NCBI GenBank assembly: GCA_029204225.1
Contig: CM055101.1
Location: 4,579,246 to 4,643,245 of the forward strand
Direction: 5' to 3'
Length of the DNA stretch: 64,000 bases
DNA from: Diphasiastrum complanatum
Taxonomy: Eukaryota; Streptophyta; Lycopodiopsida; Lycopodiales; Lycopodiaceae
The position numbers and the translations under genes are program-made. Numbering within the stretch: the stretch's first letter is position 1; each line of letters opens with the position of its first letter. Shown piece after piece: positions 1-11,196 of the stretch. The notes under the pieces were generated by a model. The model was not told the origin of the DNA. It was given only the letters and a program-made list of their open reading frames with translations, and did no database searches.

Positions 1-2
1 CA

Positions 3-647
3 AAAGGCAAATTCAAGGGCAAAGGTAAAGGCAAAGGGAAATGGTCCAAAGGTGGTAACTTTGATCATGATGATCACTCTTCCTCTTCCTCTTCTACTAA
101 GAACAATAAGTCAAAGTTCAAGTGCTTTTATTGTGGGATAAAAGGTCATTTTGCAAATGAATGTTATAAGAAGAAAAGAGAGCAAGGAGAGAGGCAAGGA
201 AATCTTACAATAGATGAGGAAGAACATAACACATGTGAATCACTTGTTATGACTTCAAGTTTGTTAGCCAACATAGATGATAATGATCCTTGGTGGATTG
301 ATAGTGGAGCCTCATCTCACATGACAAGACATAAGGAATACTTTACATCCTTATTGTCTTATGAGGGAGAAGGTAACATCATCTACACTACAAATGATGG
401 TCAATGTGACATCAAAGGCATAGGCACTATTCCTATTTCCCTTTCAACAAATAGGAAAGCAAATCTTGAAAATGTTTTGTACATTCCTTCAATCACTAAG
501 AATTTGCTTAGTGTAAGTCAAATGATTGACAAAGGACTTGATGTGGAGTTCATTGGAGATGCATGTTTGATAAGTAAATGTGGATCCTTGATTGCTCAAG
601 GTAGGAGGCATGGTAAACTTTTCAAGCTTGATGCATGTGATCTCTAA
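3..647 (+). pseudogene. Copia A Gag C-terminus and aspartic protease, 3' frameshifted
   Basis: The frame is open from the left edge. A Lys/Gly-rich stretch is followed by a CCHC zinc knuckle at about 123-164 (C-x2-C-x4-H-x4-C), which binds retrotransposon RNA. The copia protease follows, with the catalytic motif DPWWIDSGASSHM at about 285-325. The frame stops at 645-647, directly after the residues KLFKLDACD that normally lead into the GAG pre-integrase region. That region continues in another frame in the next entry. One small indel near 635-650 therefore separates protease from integrase in what should be a single polyprotein. Confidence 0.88.
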
Positions 648-3327
648 TCATGAAGGATGTATGGCTAGGGAGCAATTGACAAACCAAGAAGTTTGGCACA
701 AGAGGTTGGGCCATCCCAACTTCAAATCTTTGGAGGTAATGGCAAAGAAAGAGCTTGTTCTTGGTCTCCCTAAAAGTCTTGTTGCAAACAATAGTGTTTG
801 TGAACATTGTGCCTTGTCCAAATCTCATAGACTTGCTTATTCTAGATCTACTTCTAGATCTAAAGAAGCTTTTCAACTTGTGCATTCTGATATTCATTCT
901 TCTAGTACAACTAGCAATGGTGGGGCAAAGATGTATGCAACTTTCATTGATGACTTTAGTAGGTATACTTGGATCTATCTTCTTAAAAGTAAGGATGAAG
1001 TGTTTGCTGCATTTGTCAAGTTCAAGAATGAAATGGAAAACCAATTCAATACAAAGATCAAATGCTTAAGATCTGATAATGGAGGGGAATACACCTCAAA
1101 TAGGTTCAAAGACTTTTGTATAGCACATGGGATTAAGAGGGAGATGTCTAGTCCTAGGACTCCACAACAGAATGGAGTGGCCGAGAGGAAGAATAGAACC
1201 CTTTGTGAATGTGCCAAGGCAATGAGACTACATGCTAATCTTGCTAAGTCTTTTTGGGGGGAAGCTTTAGCATGTGCTAACTATCTATGTAATAGATGGA
1301 CAAGTGCTTCCTTGGATGGTAAAACTCCTCATGAGGTTCTTTATGGTAGAAGGCCGAGTGTCAAGCATTGTAGGATCTTTGGATGTACATGTTTTGTCAA
1401 TATCACACTTGATGATAGAACTAAAGAAGATCCTTCATCAAAGAAGGGTGTGTTTGTGGGCTATAGTGAAGTAAGCAAGGCTTACAAAGTGTACATTCCT
1501 TCTACAAAGAAAGTTGTCATAAGTAGGGATGTCATCTTTCATGAAGAGAATGTTTCCAATGTTGTTGATGTTGATGTTGATGTGCCTACTAATCATCATG
1601 ATGTGCAAGATGTCTTGGATGAAGATGGAGATGCCACTCCAAAGCAAACTTCAAGGAAGACTCAAAGGCAAAGGGCTAAGCCATCAAGGCTAACCTATGA
1701 TGAAAAAGGAAAGCAAGTGGTGGACAACTCTAACTTTGCTTTTCTTACCTCTTTTGATGAACCAACTTGTGTAGGTGAAGCAATTCAAAAGAAGGAATGG
1801 ATCCAAGCCATGGATCATGAGCATCAAGCACTCATCAAAAGCAACACATGGAGGTTGGTAAAGCTTCCAAAGGACAAGAAGGCAATTGGTTGTAAGTGGA
1901 TCTTCAAGATCAAGACAAATCAAGATGGATCAATCAACAAGTACAAGGCAAGGTTGGTGGCAAAGGGGTATGCTCAAGAATATGGTATTGACTATGATGA
2001 GACCTTTGCACCCGTGGCAAAGATGGTAACTATTCGAATCCTAATCTCTCTTGCAACTCTTTATGATTGGGATATGTGGCAAATGGATGTTACTAATGCC
2101 TTCTTGAATGGTGATCTTGAAGAAGATATTTACATGGAGCAACCCGAGGGCTATGTTTCACATGATGAGCCTAATCATGTGTGCTATCTCCAAAAGAGTT
2201 TGTATGGGCTAAAGCAAGCACCAAGGAGTTGGTATGCTAAGCTCAATTCCTTCTTACTTTCTCAAAACTTTGTTATGAGTGAGTATGATCATTCTCTCTA
2301 CTTTAGATTGAATGAAAATGATATCACTTTACTTTTGATCTATGTTGATGACATTATCTTAAGTGGTGGTAACAATCTAGATATAGATGAAATCAAGATG
2401 GCACTCAAAAGAGAGTTTGAAATTCAAGATCTTGGTAAACTTCATTATATCTTAGGAATAGAGATTATTAGAACTTCTAAATCTACATTCATATGTCAAG
2501 AAAAGTATGTTAACTCTATTCTAAAAAGGTTTCATATGGAAGATTGTAAAGTTGTTTCTACTCCTATGGAATCAAATGTAAAGCTAACTATAAGAAGTAA
2601 TGAAAGATCCTTCAAGGACATTACTCTCTATAGAAAGCTAATAGGATCTCTTATATGGTTAACCATCACAAGACCTGATCTAAGCTTTGTGGTTGGTAAA
2701 CTAAGTCAATTTATGCAAGATCCTAGTGAGGCTCATTGGAAGCTAGGAAAGAGAGTACTTAGATACATCTCGGGATCTAGAGATTTTGGCATCTTGTATG
2801 GAGGTACTACACCTAACCTTTGTGGATTTTCAGATTCAGATTTTGCAGGTGATCAAATGGATAGGAAGTCAACAAGTGACTTTGCAATCTATCTTGGAGA
2901 TGGAGTGGTCTCATGGCTATCAAAGAAGCAACCAACTATCTCTCTATCTTCCACCGAAGCCGAGTACAAGGCATTAACAACATGCACCAAGGAGATTCTT
3001 TGGATCAAGAGGATGTTATTGGATCTTCACTTGCTGGAACCAGAGAAGACTCCAATCATACTTTGTGATAACCTTTCAGCCCAAAGCTTGGCAAGCAATC
3101 CTGTTTTTCATGCAAGGAGCAAGCACATTGAGATTGCTCACCATTTTGTGAGAGATCAAGTCATTGCCAAAGAGGTGGAGCTTCAACATGTCTCTTCAAA
3201 GGAGTGTGTGGCTGATATCTTCACCAAACCATTGGGAAAGGACCTATATTTAATGCATAGATCTAATCTTGGAATGTGCTCAAAGACTATGTTGAAACTA
3301 GCATCCAATGTTGAAGAGGGAGTGTGA
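592..3327 (+). CDS. Copia A Pol: integrase, reverse transcriptase, RNase H
   Basis: 911 codons, of which the true homology starts at about residue 20. The GAG pre-integrase zinc-binding region has WHKRLGH at residue 35 and a C-x2-C pair near residue 70. The integrase core shows the three acidic catalytic positions in LVHSDIH, LRSDNGGEY and NGVAERKN. The RT active site is YVDD at about residue 584 (2341-2352). RNase H is present, with FSDSDFAG near residue 747 and LSSTEAEY. All catalytic residues looked for are intact, and the end (ADIFTKPLGK) is the normal copia terminus. The ATG is only the first in this frame; the natural product would be cut from a Gag-Pol polyprotein, which the upstream frameshift prevents. 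The stop lies directly before the 3' LTR. Confidence 0.9.
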   Translation: MLKVGGMVNFSSLMHVISNHEGCMAREQLTNQEVWHKRLGHPNFKSLEVMAKKELVLGLPKSLVANNSVCEHCALSKSHRLAYSRSTSRSKEAFQLVHSDIHSSSTTSNGGAKMYATFIDDFSRYTWIYLLKSKDEVFAAFVKFKNEMENQFNTKIKCLRSDNGGEYTSNRFKDFCIAHGIKREMSSPRTPQQNGVAERKNRTLCECAKAMRLHANLAKSFWGEALACANYLCNRWTSASLDGKTPHEVLYGRRPSVKHCRIFGCTCFVNITLDDRTKEDPSSKKGVFVGYSEVSKAYKVYIPSTKKVVISRDVIFHEENVSNVVDVDVDVPTNHHDVQDVLDEDGDATPKQTSRKTQRQRAKPSRLTYDEKGKQVVDNSNFAFLTSFDEPTCVGEAIQKKEWIQAMDHEHQALIKSNTWRLVKLPKDKKAIGCKWIFKIKTNQDGSINKYKARLVAKGYAQEYGIDYDETFAPVAKMVTIRILISLATLYDWDMWQMDVTNAFLNGDLEEDIYMEQPEGYVSHDEPNHVCYLQKSLYGLKQAPRSWYAKLNSFLLSQNFVMSEYDHSLYFRLNENDITLLLIYVDDIILSGGNNLDIDEIKMALKREFEIQDLGKLHYILGIEIIRTSKSTFICQEKYVNSILKRFHMEDCKVVSTPMESNVKLTIRSNERSFKDITLYRKLIGSLIWLTITRPDLSFVVGKLSQFMQDPSEAHWKLGKRVLRYISGSRDFGILYGGTTPNLCGFSDSDFAGDQMDRKSTSDFAIYLGDGVVSWLSKKQPTISLSSTEAEYKALTTCTKEILWIKRMLLDLHLLEPEKTPIILCDNLSAQSLASNPVFHARSKHIEIAHHFVRDQVIAKEVELQHVSSKECVADIFTKPLGKDLYLMHRSNLGMCSKTMLKLASNVEEGV

Positions 3328-3977
3328 AAATTGTCAACATTTCCTAGCTAGTTTGAGACCTAAATTGGCTAAAATTGTAAATAGTTTTGGTTCTGGAGTT
3401 TTGCACGTGTGAACCAGGCCACAATGTTTTTATTTACTGTATTTTTTCAGTATGATGAAGTGTCAAACTTCATACCCTTCAAAATGAGACCATTTTGATG
3501 TATTTTGGTCATATAAGCCATTTTTAGCTATTTTTCCTATATAGGGAATATCTAGGGTCAAGTACCTTCTAGAGAGAGGAGAGAGAGTCATCTTCCTCAT
3601 CCATAAATAGTAGGGAAGTCGTGGAGAACAGGTTGGAGAAACCTTTTGTATGCTTCATTGAGATCAATAGATCATTGTCATTGTTTCTTCCTCCATTGAG
3701 AGCATTGTTGTGTGTATTGTCTTCAAGCTATTGTGTATGATCTTAGGTGCTTTCCAAAAGTGGTAGGCTGATGTATTATGGACTGTATAATGCTATTTTG
3801 GGCCGCACTTGATGTTTATGGAAGTTTCCATTTGTGATAAATGCTTTTTGATCAAGTTCTTTGCATTCTAGGTAGCATAGAATGTGTTGCCAATTCCTAG
3901 CTTATGTAGTTTGGAGTGCAAGCATTCAAGCCAATGATCTTGGAGTTTAGATCCACTTAGGATTTGTATTTTTCACA
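3313..3977 (+). repeat. Copia A polypurine tract and 3' LTR
   Basis: The polypurine tract GAAGAGGGAG (3313-3322) directly precedes the LTR, which runs 3323-3977 (655 bp) from TGTGAAAATTG to ATTTTTCACA. It holds a TATA-like CCTATATAGG near 3536 and a G-box-like GCACGTGTGAA at 3403-3413. Confidence 0.88.
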
Positions 3978-4002
3978 TATCATCCTCTTCACCATCTTGA
4001 TC

Positions 4003-4695
4003 TCAATCTTTGGCTTTGTCTTTGTTGTATGCTTGAGAGAATTGGTTCTTACTCCTTCCTTTCTGCTTGCCTTTGACAAAGAGGGCTTTGTCACTTCCAC
4101 CATGTTCAAGTTTGTTCATCCTGGAGATCTTATAGCTTTGTCTAGATTCTTCAAAAATAAGAATTCCTTGGAGGGTTTCTAGATTAGGTAACTCCTCCTT
4201 AATAGCAAAAGACTGAATGAGATTATCATAGTCATCTCTCAAGCCATTCAGTATGACTTGAACTAGCTCAACTTGGTTAATGGTAGCATCAACACAGGAA
4301 AGCTCTCTATGTAAATCTTCATAGTTAGATGCACTCTCTTCACTTCTTTGGAAACTTTGGAAAATTTGATTCCTAAGAGTGAGTATTCTAGAAGTATTCT
4401 TTGCTTCATAGATGGTCTTTAGTGCATCCCAAGCTTCTTTGGCTATAGTGCAAGGTCCTATCTCTCTCAAAATTTTATTAGATACATTCATCTTAATGAA
4501 ATGTAGAGCCATTCTAGCTCTCTTCTTATATTTAGGAATTTCAACCTGTGCTTGAGGCTCCTCCTCAACACCAAGCACAATATCCATAACATCCTGGAGA
4601 ATCAAAACAGACTCCATTCTTAACTTCCAAATTGAGTAATTAGAAGTGTTTAGTCTTTCATCGGCTTCTAGAAGATATCCTCCCTGAGATGCCAT
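4003..4695 (-). CDS. Copia B1 Gag, 3' end cut by copia A
   Basis: 230 residues starting MASQGGYLLEADERL, the usual start of a copia Gag polyprotein (UBN2-type gag domain), with the family hallmark YSIWKLRMES near residue 20. Gag forms the virus-like particle that packages element RNA. The central region is intact, including the EAWDALKTIYEAKN segment. The Lys/Gln-rich linker before the zinc knuckle (KGKQKGRSKNQFSQ) is reached near the end, and then the frame runs into the inserted copia A. This Gag is more complete than that of B2, which carries an internal deletion of about 265 bp. Confidence 0.85.
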   Translation of the reverse strand: MASQGGYLLEADERLNTSNYSIWKLRMESVLILQDVMDIVLGVEEEPQAQVEIPKYKKRARMALHFIKMNVSNKILREIGPCTIAKEAWDALKTIYEAKNTSRILTLRNQIFQSFQRSEESASNYEDLHRELSCVDATINQVELVQVILNGLRDDYDNLIQSFAIKEELPNLETLQGILIFEESRQSYKISRMNKLEHGGSDKALFVKGKQKGRSKNQFSQAYNKDKAKD

Positions 4696-5455
4696 TATAA
4701 TGAAGACTTCTTAGTTATTGGATTGAAATATGTTTGAGCTTGTTCCTATTAAACTTAGAGTTGCTGCTCTCTTTCACTATAGGTATTTTCAAGGTTGAAC
4801 TACCTTCCTATGTGAAACACTTGCAACTATATATGAGATGAATCTCAAATATTCAACAAGACAAGTTATCTAGATCAGACACAAGAAGTGGTTTGAGACA
4901 CTTTGGCTGGTTTGAATCCTACTTTTGGCACGTGTGAAATGCTTCAAAAGAAAACACTATTGACACTCAAAAGGCTCAAAGGGTGTTCAAATACTTCAAA
5001 CTCAGTCTTGATCTACAGTTTCTTGTGTTGGATGCTCAAAAAAATGGATTCAAAACAAAGTATAGTTGAATCAAATCAAAATGCTGTCACAGGGATTTTG
5101 GACCTATCCCTATCCTCTTTAAGAGCTTATAACTCTTGCTAGACACATCAGATTGATTTGATTTCAATTTCTAAGGGAAAGTACAGATCAAATGCTTTCC
5201 ATCATGCTATAACACTGCTATCTTTGGATCTATAAGTAAGGAGAACAAAGGGACTGAAAAACATTGATTTTCACACGTGCGAAATTCCAGAATTCCTTAC
5301 TTCCTCATTTCAGGTCTAAAAATTCAGTTCAAGTCCGATTTGATCCAAATACACTTCAGAGAAAGGTTAGAAAAAGTGCAAAACTGCTTTTTTTGCTCGA
5401 TTTAGCTCTCAGTTTCTTGTACAATCAGAGTTGTTAGCATGCAAAGCTTAATGTG

Positions 5456-5467
5456 GCTCTGATACCA
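5456..5467 (-). promoter_or_regulatory. Copia B1 primer-binding site (initiator Met tRNA)
   Basis: Read on the minus strand, TGGTATCAGAGC directly follows the 5' LTR. It is complementary to the 3' end of plant initiator tRNA-Met, the standard copia primer. Confidence 0.9.
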
Positions 5468-6385
<918 letters not shown>

Positions 6386-6789
6386 CTAAGGGCAGAGTTC
6401 ACTTTTTTCTGAAAGGCGAAAAATGCGACAATGTCTCTTTTTCCCGAAAGGCAAAAAAGTCGACATTAGGGCAGAAACCAGTTCTAAGACTAGTGTCGCA
6501 TTTTTTAAGGGTAGTTTAGAAACATTTCTAAGGCATTTAAAGACAATGTCGTCTTTTTTGCAAAAATGCAAATAATGCGACAATGTCGAGAAAAGCTGCC
6601 AAAGTTATTTTCTAAGTGTTTTAGACCTAGGGATGAATTTTTCTCATGACCCAAAATGCGAACTATGCGACGAAACAGCTCAAAAATGTAGACTGTGCGA
6701 AACATAGTTCAAAATGTACAGTCGCGAAAAATAGCAAAGGAAAAAACTAAGGAAAAATTCTAAGGCTTTGAAAGATAGAAACTCTTGGT
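6386..6789. other. LTR-like debris with repeated ATGCGACA motifs
   Basis: No coding signal. The stretch repeats ATGCGACA and its reverse complement TGTCGCAT (6423, 6494, 6575 and further imperfect copies near 6650-6730). The same motif occurs in the LTRs of copia D and E, so this is probably a fragment of a related copia LTR. It starts with CTAAG, the expected right-hand target-site copy of B1. Confidence 0.45.
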
Positions 6790-7310
6790 TTCTTCATTTC
6801 ATTGCTTTATGCAACGTAGCGTACTGCTCCCGTCTTTTAAGTTCTCTTCTGATACTACGTGGCAACCCTGCGAGAAACCACATAATGGCCACATGATTGG
6901 GAGTTATGGCTGCGTTGCATTCGGATCTTCCAGGAACTTTTTTGGTTTAAAGAGCATGATGAGAGCCGCTTTAACCACTTTCCAAGTGGTTTTTTCTTCT
7001 TTCAATAGGTTGAAGAACCAATCTTGTGCTACTGCTACCAGAGACATCAAAAACAACATCAATTTCTTTGCCGGTGTCCGTTCGTCGTAAATTTCGCATG
7101 CTTGCTCGTAGATATGAAGGAATCTGATAGGACTGATGACCCATCATATTTAGGTATTTCCATATGTGGTGCCCTCCAGACTGTTTGCAATGGTGCGACA
7201 GGTACAGGTTGACCCATAGAATCCATTGGTGTTGGTGTTGGTTTTGGTTCTGCCTCGATTTGTGCAACTGCGACTCTGGGAAGGTTTGGTGCTTGATTTG
7301 TCGTTCTTCT
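6790..7310 (-). pseudogene. Gypsy C2 Gag fragment
   Basis: Read in changing minus frames, the sequence gives the residues MDSMGQPV, VAPLQTVWRAP and MEIPKYDGSS and then, nearer 6790-6950, ITPNHVAIMWFLAGLP and SIRRELKRREQYATL. Each has a direct counterpart in the C1 Gag (47700-48230). The segment between them is shortened by an internal deletion, and several frameshifts and stops are present. This is a dead copy of a Ty3/gypsy capsid region (Retrotrans_gag type). Confidence 0.78.
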
Positions 7311-7399
7311 CGCGATTGATCATCCGGATCTCAAATTCATTTGGTGGTAGAGTCCAAGGATGTTGGATCTTGCTGGTACAGTGGAATTCAATCTGGATC

Positions 7400-8073
7400 T
7401 TAAGGGATCAAATCAATATGATTGGTCGATAGTGTGATTTTAGGCCTCTTATGGTGGTCTTTCCTTGATAACTTTTTGATCCTAGCTCCGATTGGCCTGA
7501 TATTTTCACAGTAGCTGGATCTGGTGCAGCTCTAGCTATTGATCTAGTTTGCAAAGATTACTCATGTGAGGGTTGGCTGTGCAAATATTCTTTCACTATT
7601 TGGTAGTTAAAAACCTTGATTTCTCACAAACTACTGGGAAGTAACTCTCGTAGGGTTTACTGGAGCTGTATCTAGTATGAATCTAGCTCTGGAAAAGTCT
7701 GCAAAGGTTAATTCTCACAGGAGATGAAAATTTTACTGTCTACGAGGGTTCATGAACATCTTTTTGCTCTGATCTTCACCAATAATTTGTACTAACTCTC
7801 ACAAACTCCATCACTGATGTAAAATGACATTCTGAAGCCAATAGGATGGTCTGCGAAGGTTAGTTGTGGAAGGATTTTTGGAATCTTTTGATTCTGTTGA
7901 TTTTTCAACACTTAAATCCACTTTTTGGCTCACTGGAATCAAACTAACTCTCGAAACTCTTATGTGTCCTTGTCTCACTAAGATGGAACTCCAGAATTCT
8001 CTACGAAGGTTATCAAACACTCTAAAAAAGCAAAAACAATTAGAAATACAGCTAAACTTGTTAGTGAAACCTA
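7400..8073 (-). other. Gypsy C2 untranslated leader with ACTCTCG-type repeats
   Basis: Noncoding stretch between PBS and gag. It carries many degenerate copies of AACTCTCGCAGA and its inverse (for example near 7641, 7702, 7793, 7851, 7948 and 8000), matching the C1 leader at 46590-47400. Confidence 0.6.
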
Positions 8074-8093
8074 TCCCCATGCCAACGGCGCCA
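8074..8093 (-). promoter_or_regulatory. Gypsy C2 primer-binding site (tRNA-Asp type)
   Basis: On the minus strand TGGCGCCGTTGGCATGGGGA directly follows the LTR end. It equals the C1 PBS apart from a small insertion, and it is complementary to the 3' end of plant tRNA-Asp (CCCCGGCAACGGCGCCA). Confidence 0.75.
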
Positions 8094-8094
8094 T

Positions 8095-8292
8095 TGTAGG
8101 GAGTGTAGATATAGTCTTGAGTAGCCCTTCCGCCTGTCAAAGAGGGTTAGATCACTGGATAAGTACCTAACTATGTCAAGATGCTAGTTTTAGATGCTGC
8201 CTACTATTTTTTCTAGCAGTATCACTCTTTAACACTACCCTTCCCTACACTAACCACACACACATCATGATTTCGAGTGAAAAAGAGAGGAA
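8095..8292 (-). repeat. Gypsy C2 5' LTR, only the last ~200 bp
   Basis: Aligns with the first 200 bp of the reversed C3 LTR (28859 onward): TGTAGGG, then the shared stretch GGGTTAGATCACTGGATA, down to CATCATGAT. It is cut where the copia D2 fragment starts; the exact junction is uncertain by some 15 bp. Confidence 0.75.
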
Positions 8293-9345
8293 GACTATGG
8301 TTTTTCTTATTAAGAAGAAATCAGAAGATTTCAATTGCTTCAAAATCTTCAAGGAGCGTGTAGAGAAAGAGACTGATAAACAGATTAAAGCCCTAAGATC
8401 CAATAATGGTAAAGAGTACATCTCTACCGAGTTCAAGGAGTACTGCCAGAGCCAAGACATTGAACAGCAGTTTATCACTCCTTATTCACCTCAATCTAAT
8501 GGCTTAGCCGAGAGAAAGAAGAGACGAAGAAGAAATTTGACTTCCAAGGTCTCAAGACAATCTTCATAGGATACACTTCATCTAACAACACTTAAAGTTG
8601 TACGACCCCGATACCCAGCAGATCTTATTCAACTGAGATATAGTCTTTATTGAGGATCAGTTCATCGACTTCAAAGGGAAAGACATTATTTCAAGTGAAC
8701 CTTCAATGCCTTACATTGACATGACTATTTGAGCCACTGGCTCAAGTGTGCCTATAATTGATCAACTACCCGACATCAAGTTAGACGAAGATGTTGTTGT
8801 TACTTAGCAATGACAAATTCCGGGATTGAATAATCAGCCAACACTTCTTCCAAGAAGATCAAGCCGAGTGCGCACACAACCCACAAGGTATACTCTTGAG
8901 TCTGTTTGTCTTTTAATGTAGGAGTCGACATCAGTCGATGAGGCACTTAGCCAACCAGACTCCGATTTCTGGAGAGAAGCAATGGACAAAGAGTATTCCT
9001 CTTTGATCAAGAACCAGACATGGTCACTAGTCGAAGCTCTTGCTGGCTGCAATCTCATCGATCAAAAATGGGTCTTCAAGATCAAATACAATGCCAATGG
9101 AGCGATTAATCGAAGGAAGGCAAGACTAGTAGCACGCAGATTTGCTCAGATCCCTAATATTGACTACAACGAGACATTTAGTCCAGTAATCAAGCACTCA
9201 TCAATCCGAGCCCTCCTATCGTATGCTGCAGCAGCCAACCTGGAAGTACATCAACTCGATGTATAGACAACTTATCTGAATGGAGTCATTGACGAAGACA
9301 TATATATGCTACACCCTAAAGGATACATTGTGGAGCCTCATGATC
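8293..9345 (+). pseudogene. Copia D2 fragment: integrase to reverse transcriptase
   Basis: 8293-8520 encodes the second half of a copia integrase core, with LRSNNGKEY (normally SDNGGEY, so the catalytic Asp is Asn) and YSPQSNGLAERK, which keeps the catalytic Glu. After several frame changes, 8940-9345 encodes the start of RT: MDKEYSSLIKNQTW, KWVFKIKYN, KARLVARRFAQ, YNETFSPV, and after a stop TTYLNGV and DEDIYM. It ends before the RT active site. The wording is closest to copia D (38584-40890), for example MDKEYSSLIKN in both, so it is a truncated relative in the opposite orientation. Confidence 0.8.
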
Positions 9346-9820
9346 CCACATTATCCAAAGTTACTATTTTATATTGTAAAAAAATTTCAATTTTTATACA
9401 TTTATATGTGCTATAGTGCCTAAATTCATGTAAAGGCCTATTTTGCATCTTGTAAAATCACTTTTAGATTAGAACTCGCGACGTTTTGTGCGACGTTCTA
9501 TAGAGACACATTAGCGGATCTCAACCGACATCTTAACAGTTGGTAAATGTCATTCAGGCCAGTAATTGTTCCTATAAGGTCGACACTTCGTGCCATTATA
9601 CAGACGCACATTTGAGTATCAATAGAGAGAAGAGAGCCAGCTTCTATAAGCTTGAGCATTCTTTCCCTCTGTCATCTCTTACAACATTACTTCTTATCAA
9701 TTGAGCGAATACACTCTGAACGATCTGTAACTGTTTGTGATACTTGCTTGTGTCACACATACTTTTCATTTCTTACTAAATTTTAGTTTTTTTAACCTGG
9801 ATTTTCAAATGATATCAGAG
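9346..9820 (+). repeat. Putative copia 5' LTR tail with primer-binding site
   Basis: Noncoding AT-rich sequence ending TTTTCA, followed by TGATATCAGAG at 9810-9820, a one-base variant of the Met-type PBS TGGTATCAGAG. About 280 bp of leader-like sequence follows. The left end is a junction with copia D2 and the family is not identified. Confidence 0.45.
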
Positions 9821-10099
9821 AGCGACAATTTTAACTAATGTGTGCAGAGAATCAGCTGAAGCTGCTAAGCATAACCATAAGTACAACTTCTTTAAATTTT
9901 GAATGAGCTATGTGTTCAAATAATGAACTTGATTGATGCTCTGTTCTGTTTGCTTCCTGTGATTAGAACTAATTCTTTGTATTCAATTAAGAGGAATCAT
10001 TAGCCAATTCGATTCTGTTTGATGAATCTATTTGCTAGTTGCTGTTTGATCTGATTGCTTACTGATATCCTAAGAGCCTAGAAGATAAAGTAACCTTTA

Positions 10100-10355
10100 T
10101 AATCACAGACCTTGACCAAGTCGTTTCACCATTGGTGTTTCTAGATGCCAATTTATCCAAATATCTTTGGATAACCAGATATGTCAATGTAGTATTCATT
10201 GTGAATATTACAAATCACATTCCATTCACTTTCTTACAGACACTTATCATACAAAAGAAGAGATTATTCTCTCTCTTGGAGAACGATCAAACCTTTTATA
10301 CTACTTAATTCATTGATTTTGTGAAAATCTATAACGACTAGGCCACCACATAATT
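10100..10355 (+). repeat. End of a gypsy-type 5' LTR
   Basis: Noncoding sequence directly in front of the PBS at 10356. It holds a purine/CT-rich stretch (AGATTATTCTCTCTCTTGGAG) typical of LTR R/U5 regions. Where this LTR begins cannot be seen; 10100 is a guess. Confidence 0.4.
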
Positions 10356-10374
10356 TGGCACCGTTGCCAGGGAG
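10356..10374 (+). promoter_or_regulatory. Gypsy primer-binding site (tRNA-Asp type)
   Basis: TGGCACCGTTGCCAGGGAG, two substitutions from the C1 site TGGCGCCGTTGCCGGGGA. It lies 64 bp before the Gag start. Confidence 0.75.
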
Positions 10375-10437
10375 ATGAATTTCACCTTTGTAATATTTTT
10401 AAGTGTATTAAGTCTATGAATCTTTTTCATGTAACGC

Positions 10438-11190
10438 ATGCCAAGAACACACTCTCAAGCAACTATTAAACAGAAACGTTTAGAGCATGCACATGAATTA
10501 GAAGCATATAGGAAATCTAGAGATTTGCATTTGCAAAATTTGCAAAATTCACCAGTTAGAGCAAGACTAACACCTGAATCATTTAACAATCTTCTTAATG
10601 CTAGTACAATGTTTGTAGATTCATTTGAGGAAAGGTCCGTTAAAACACCAAGTTCTACAGACTCATCAGAATTAGATTCGTCTGATTCCACTTTCGAACC
10701 AAGTTCAAAATCAAAATCTTCTTCATCAGAACCATGATCTGAGCGTAGTCCAGATCCAGATCCTCCTAGGCCTCCTAGTCCTCCTAGTTTACCACCTGAT
10801 AATATGGCAAATCCAGCGCTACCCACATCTACCAAAATCAGATACGATTTCTTTAAGGGATCATCGTCTGAAGATGCAGATAGTTATTTGTCCCAGTTTG
10901 AATCTATTACTATAAAAAATAAAGGGCATACAGATGAGGACAAAGTTAGAATTTTGCCAGGTCTTCTACGAAAGGAAGCTAGAATTTGGTACAGTCAATT
11001 AGTACCGGAAACGGTTAATACTTGGAACGCTTTAAAAGCATCATTCCTTAAGTAGTTTAGGGAGATATGATACTCCTCTAGATTGTTGGCATGACTTAGT
11101 TCTGTTGAGAAAAAGCCGAAGGAATCACTTAGAAAGTATACTCGTAGAGTTAAGAATTTAATAGGAAAATTAGGAGTCCAATATCCAAGA
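10438..11190 (+). pseudogene. Gypsy Gag, in-frame stops
   Basis: Starts MPRTHSQATIKQKR, then a Ser/Asp-rich acidic stretch. After an in-frame TGA (10735) the same frame gives a Ty3/gypsy capsid core: IRYDFFKGSSSEDADSYLSQ, KVRILPGLLRKEARIWYSQL and WNALKASFLK. Further stops (TAG at 11053, then TGA codons) keep the frame: FREI, then LRKYTRRVKNL. All these stops look like single C-to-T changes from CGA or CAG. The capsid core packages element RNA. After about 11190 the sequence passes straight to F-type sequence, so protease, RT and integrase are missing. Confidence 0.72.
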
Positions 11191-11196
11191 TCAAGC

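Larger units (their letters stand above)
1..3977 (+). mobile_element. Ty1/copia retrotransposon A, 3' part, entering from the left edge
   Basis: The domain order gag zinc knuckle, protease, integrase, reverse transcriptase, RNase H identifies a Ty1/copia element on the plus strand. It ends in a polypurine tract and a 3' LTR whose last bases (TTTTCACA) are the inverse of its first (TGTGAAAA). The 5' LTR and most of gag lie outside the window. Copia B1 sequence starts directly after the LTR, so A is inserted into B1. The left target-site copy is outside the window; the expected right copy is TATCA at 3978-3982. Confidence 0.93.
6790..8292 (-). mobile_element. Ty3/gypsy C2 fragment (LTR end, PBS, leader, gag)
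   Basis: Minus-strand relative of gypsy C1 (45446-52395). It has the same Gag start (MGQPV, APLQ, WRAP, MEIPKYDGSS), the same ACTCTCG-type leader repeats and the same LTR end. It is cut in the 5' LTR near 8292 by a copia fragment and in gag near 6790. Confidence 0.8.
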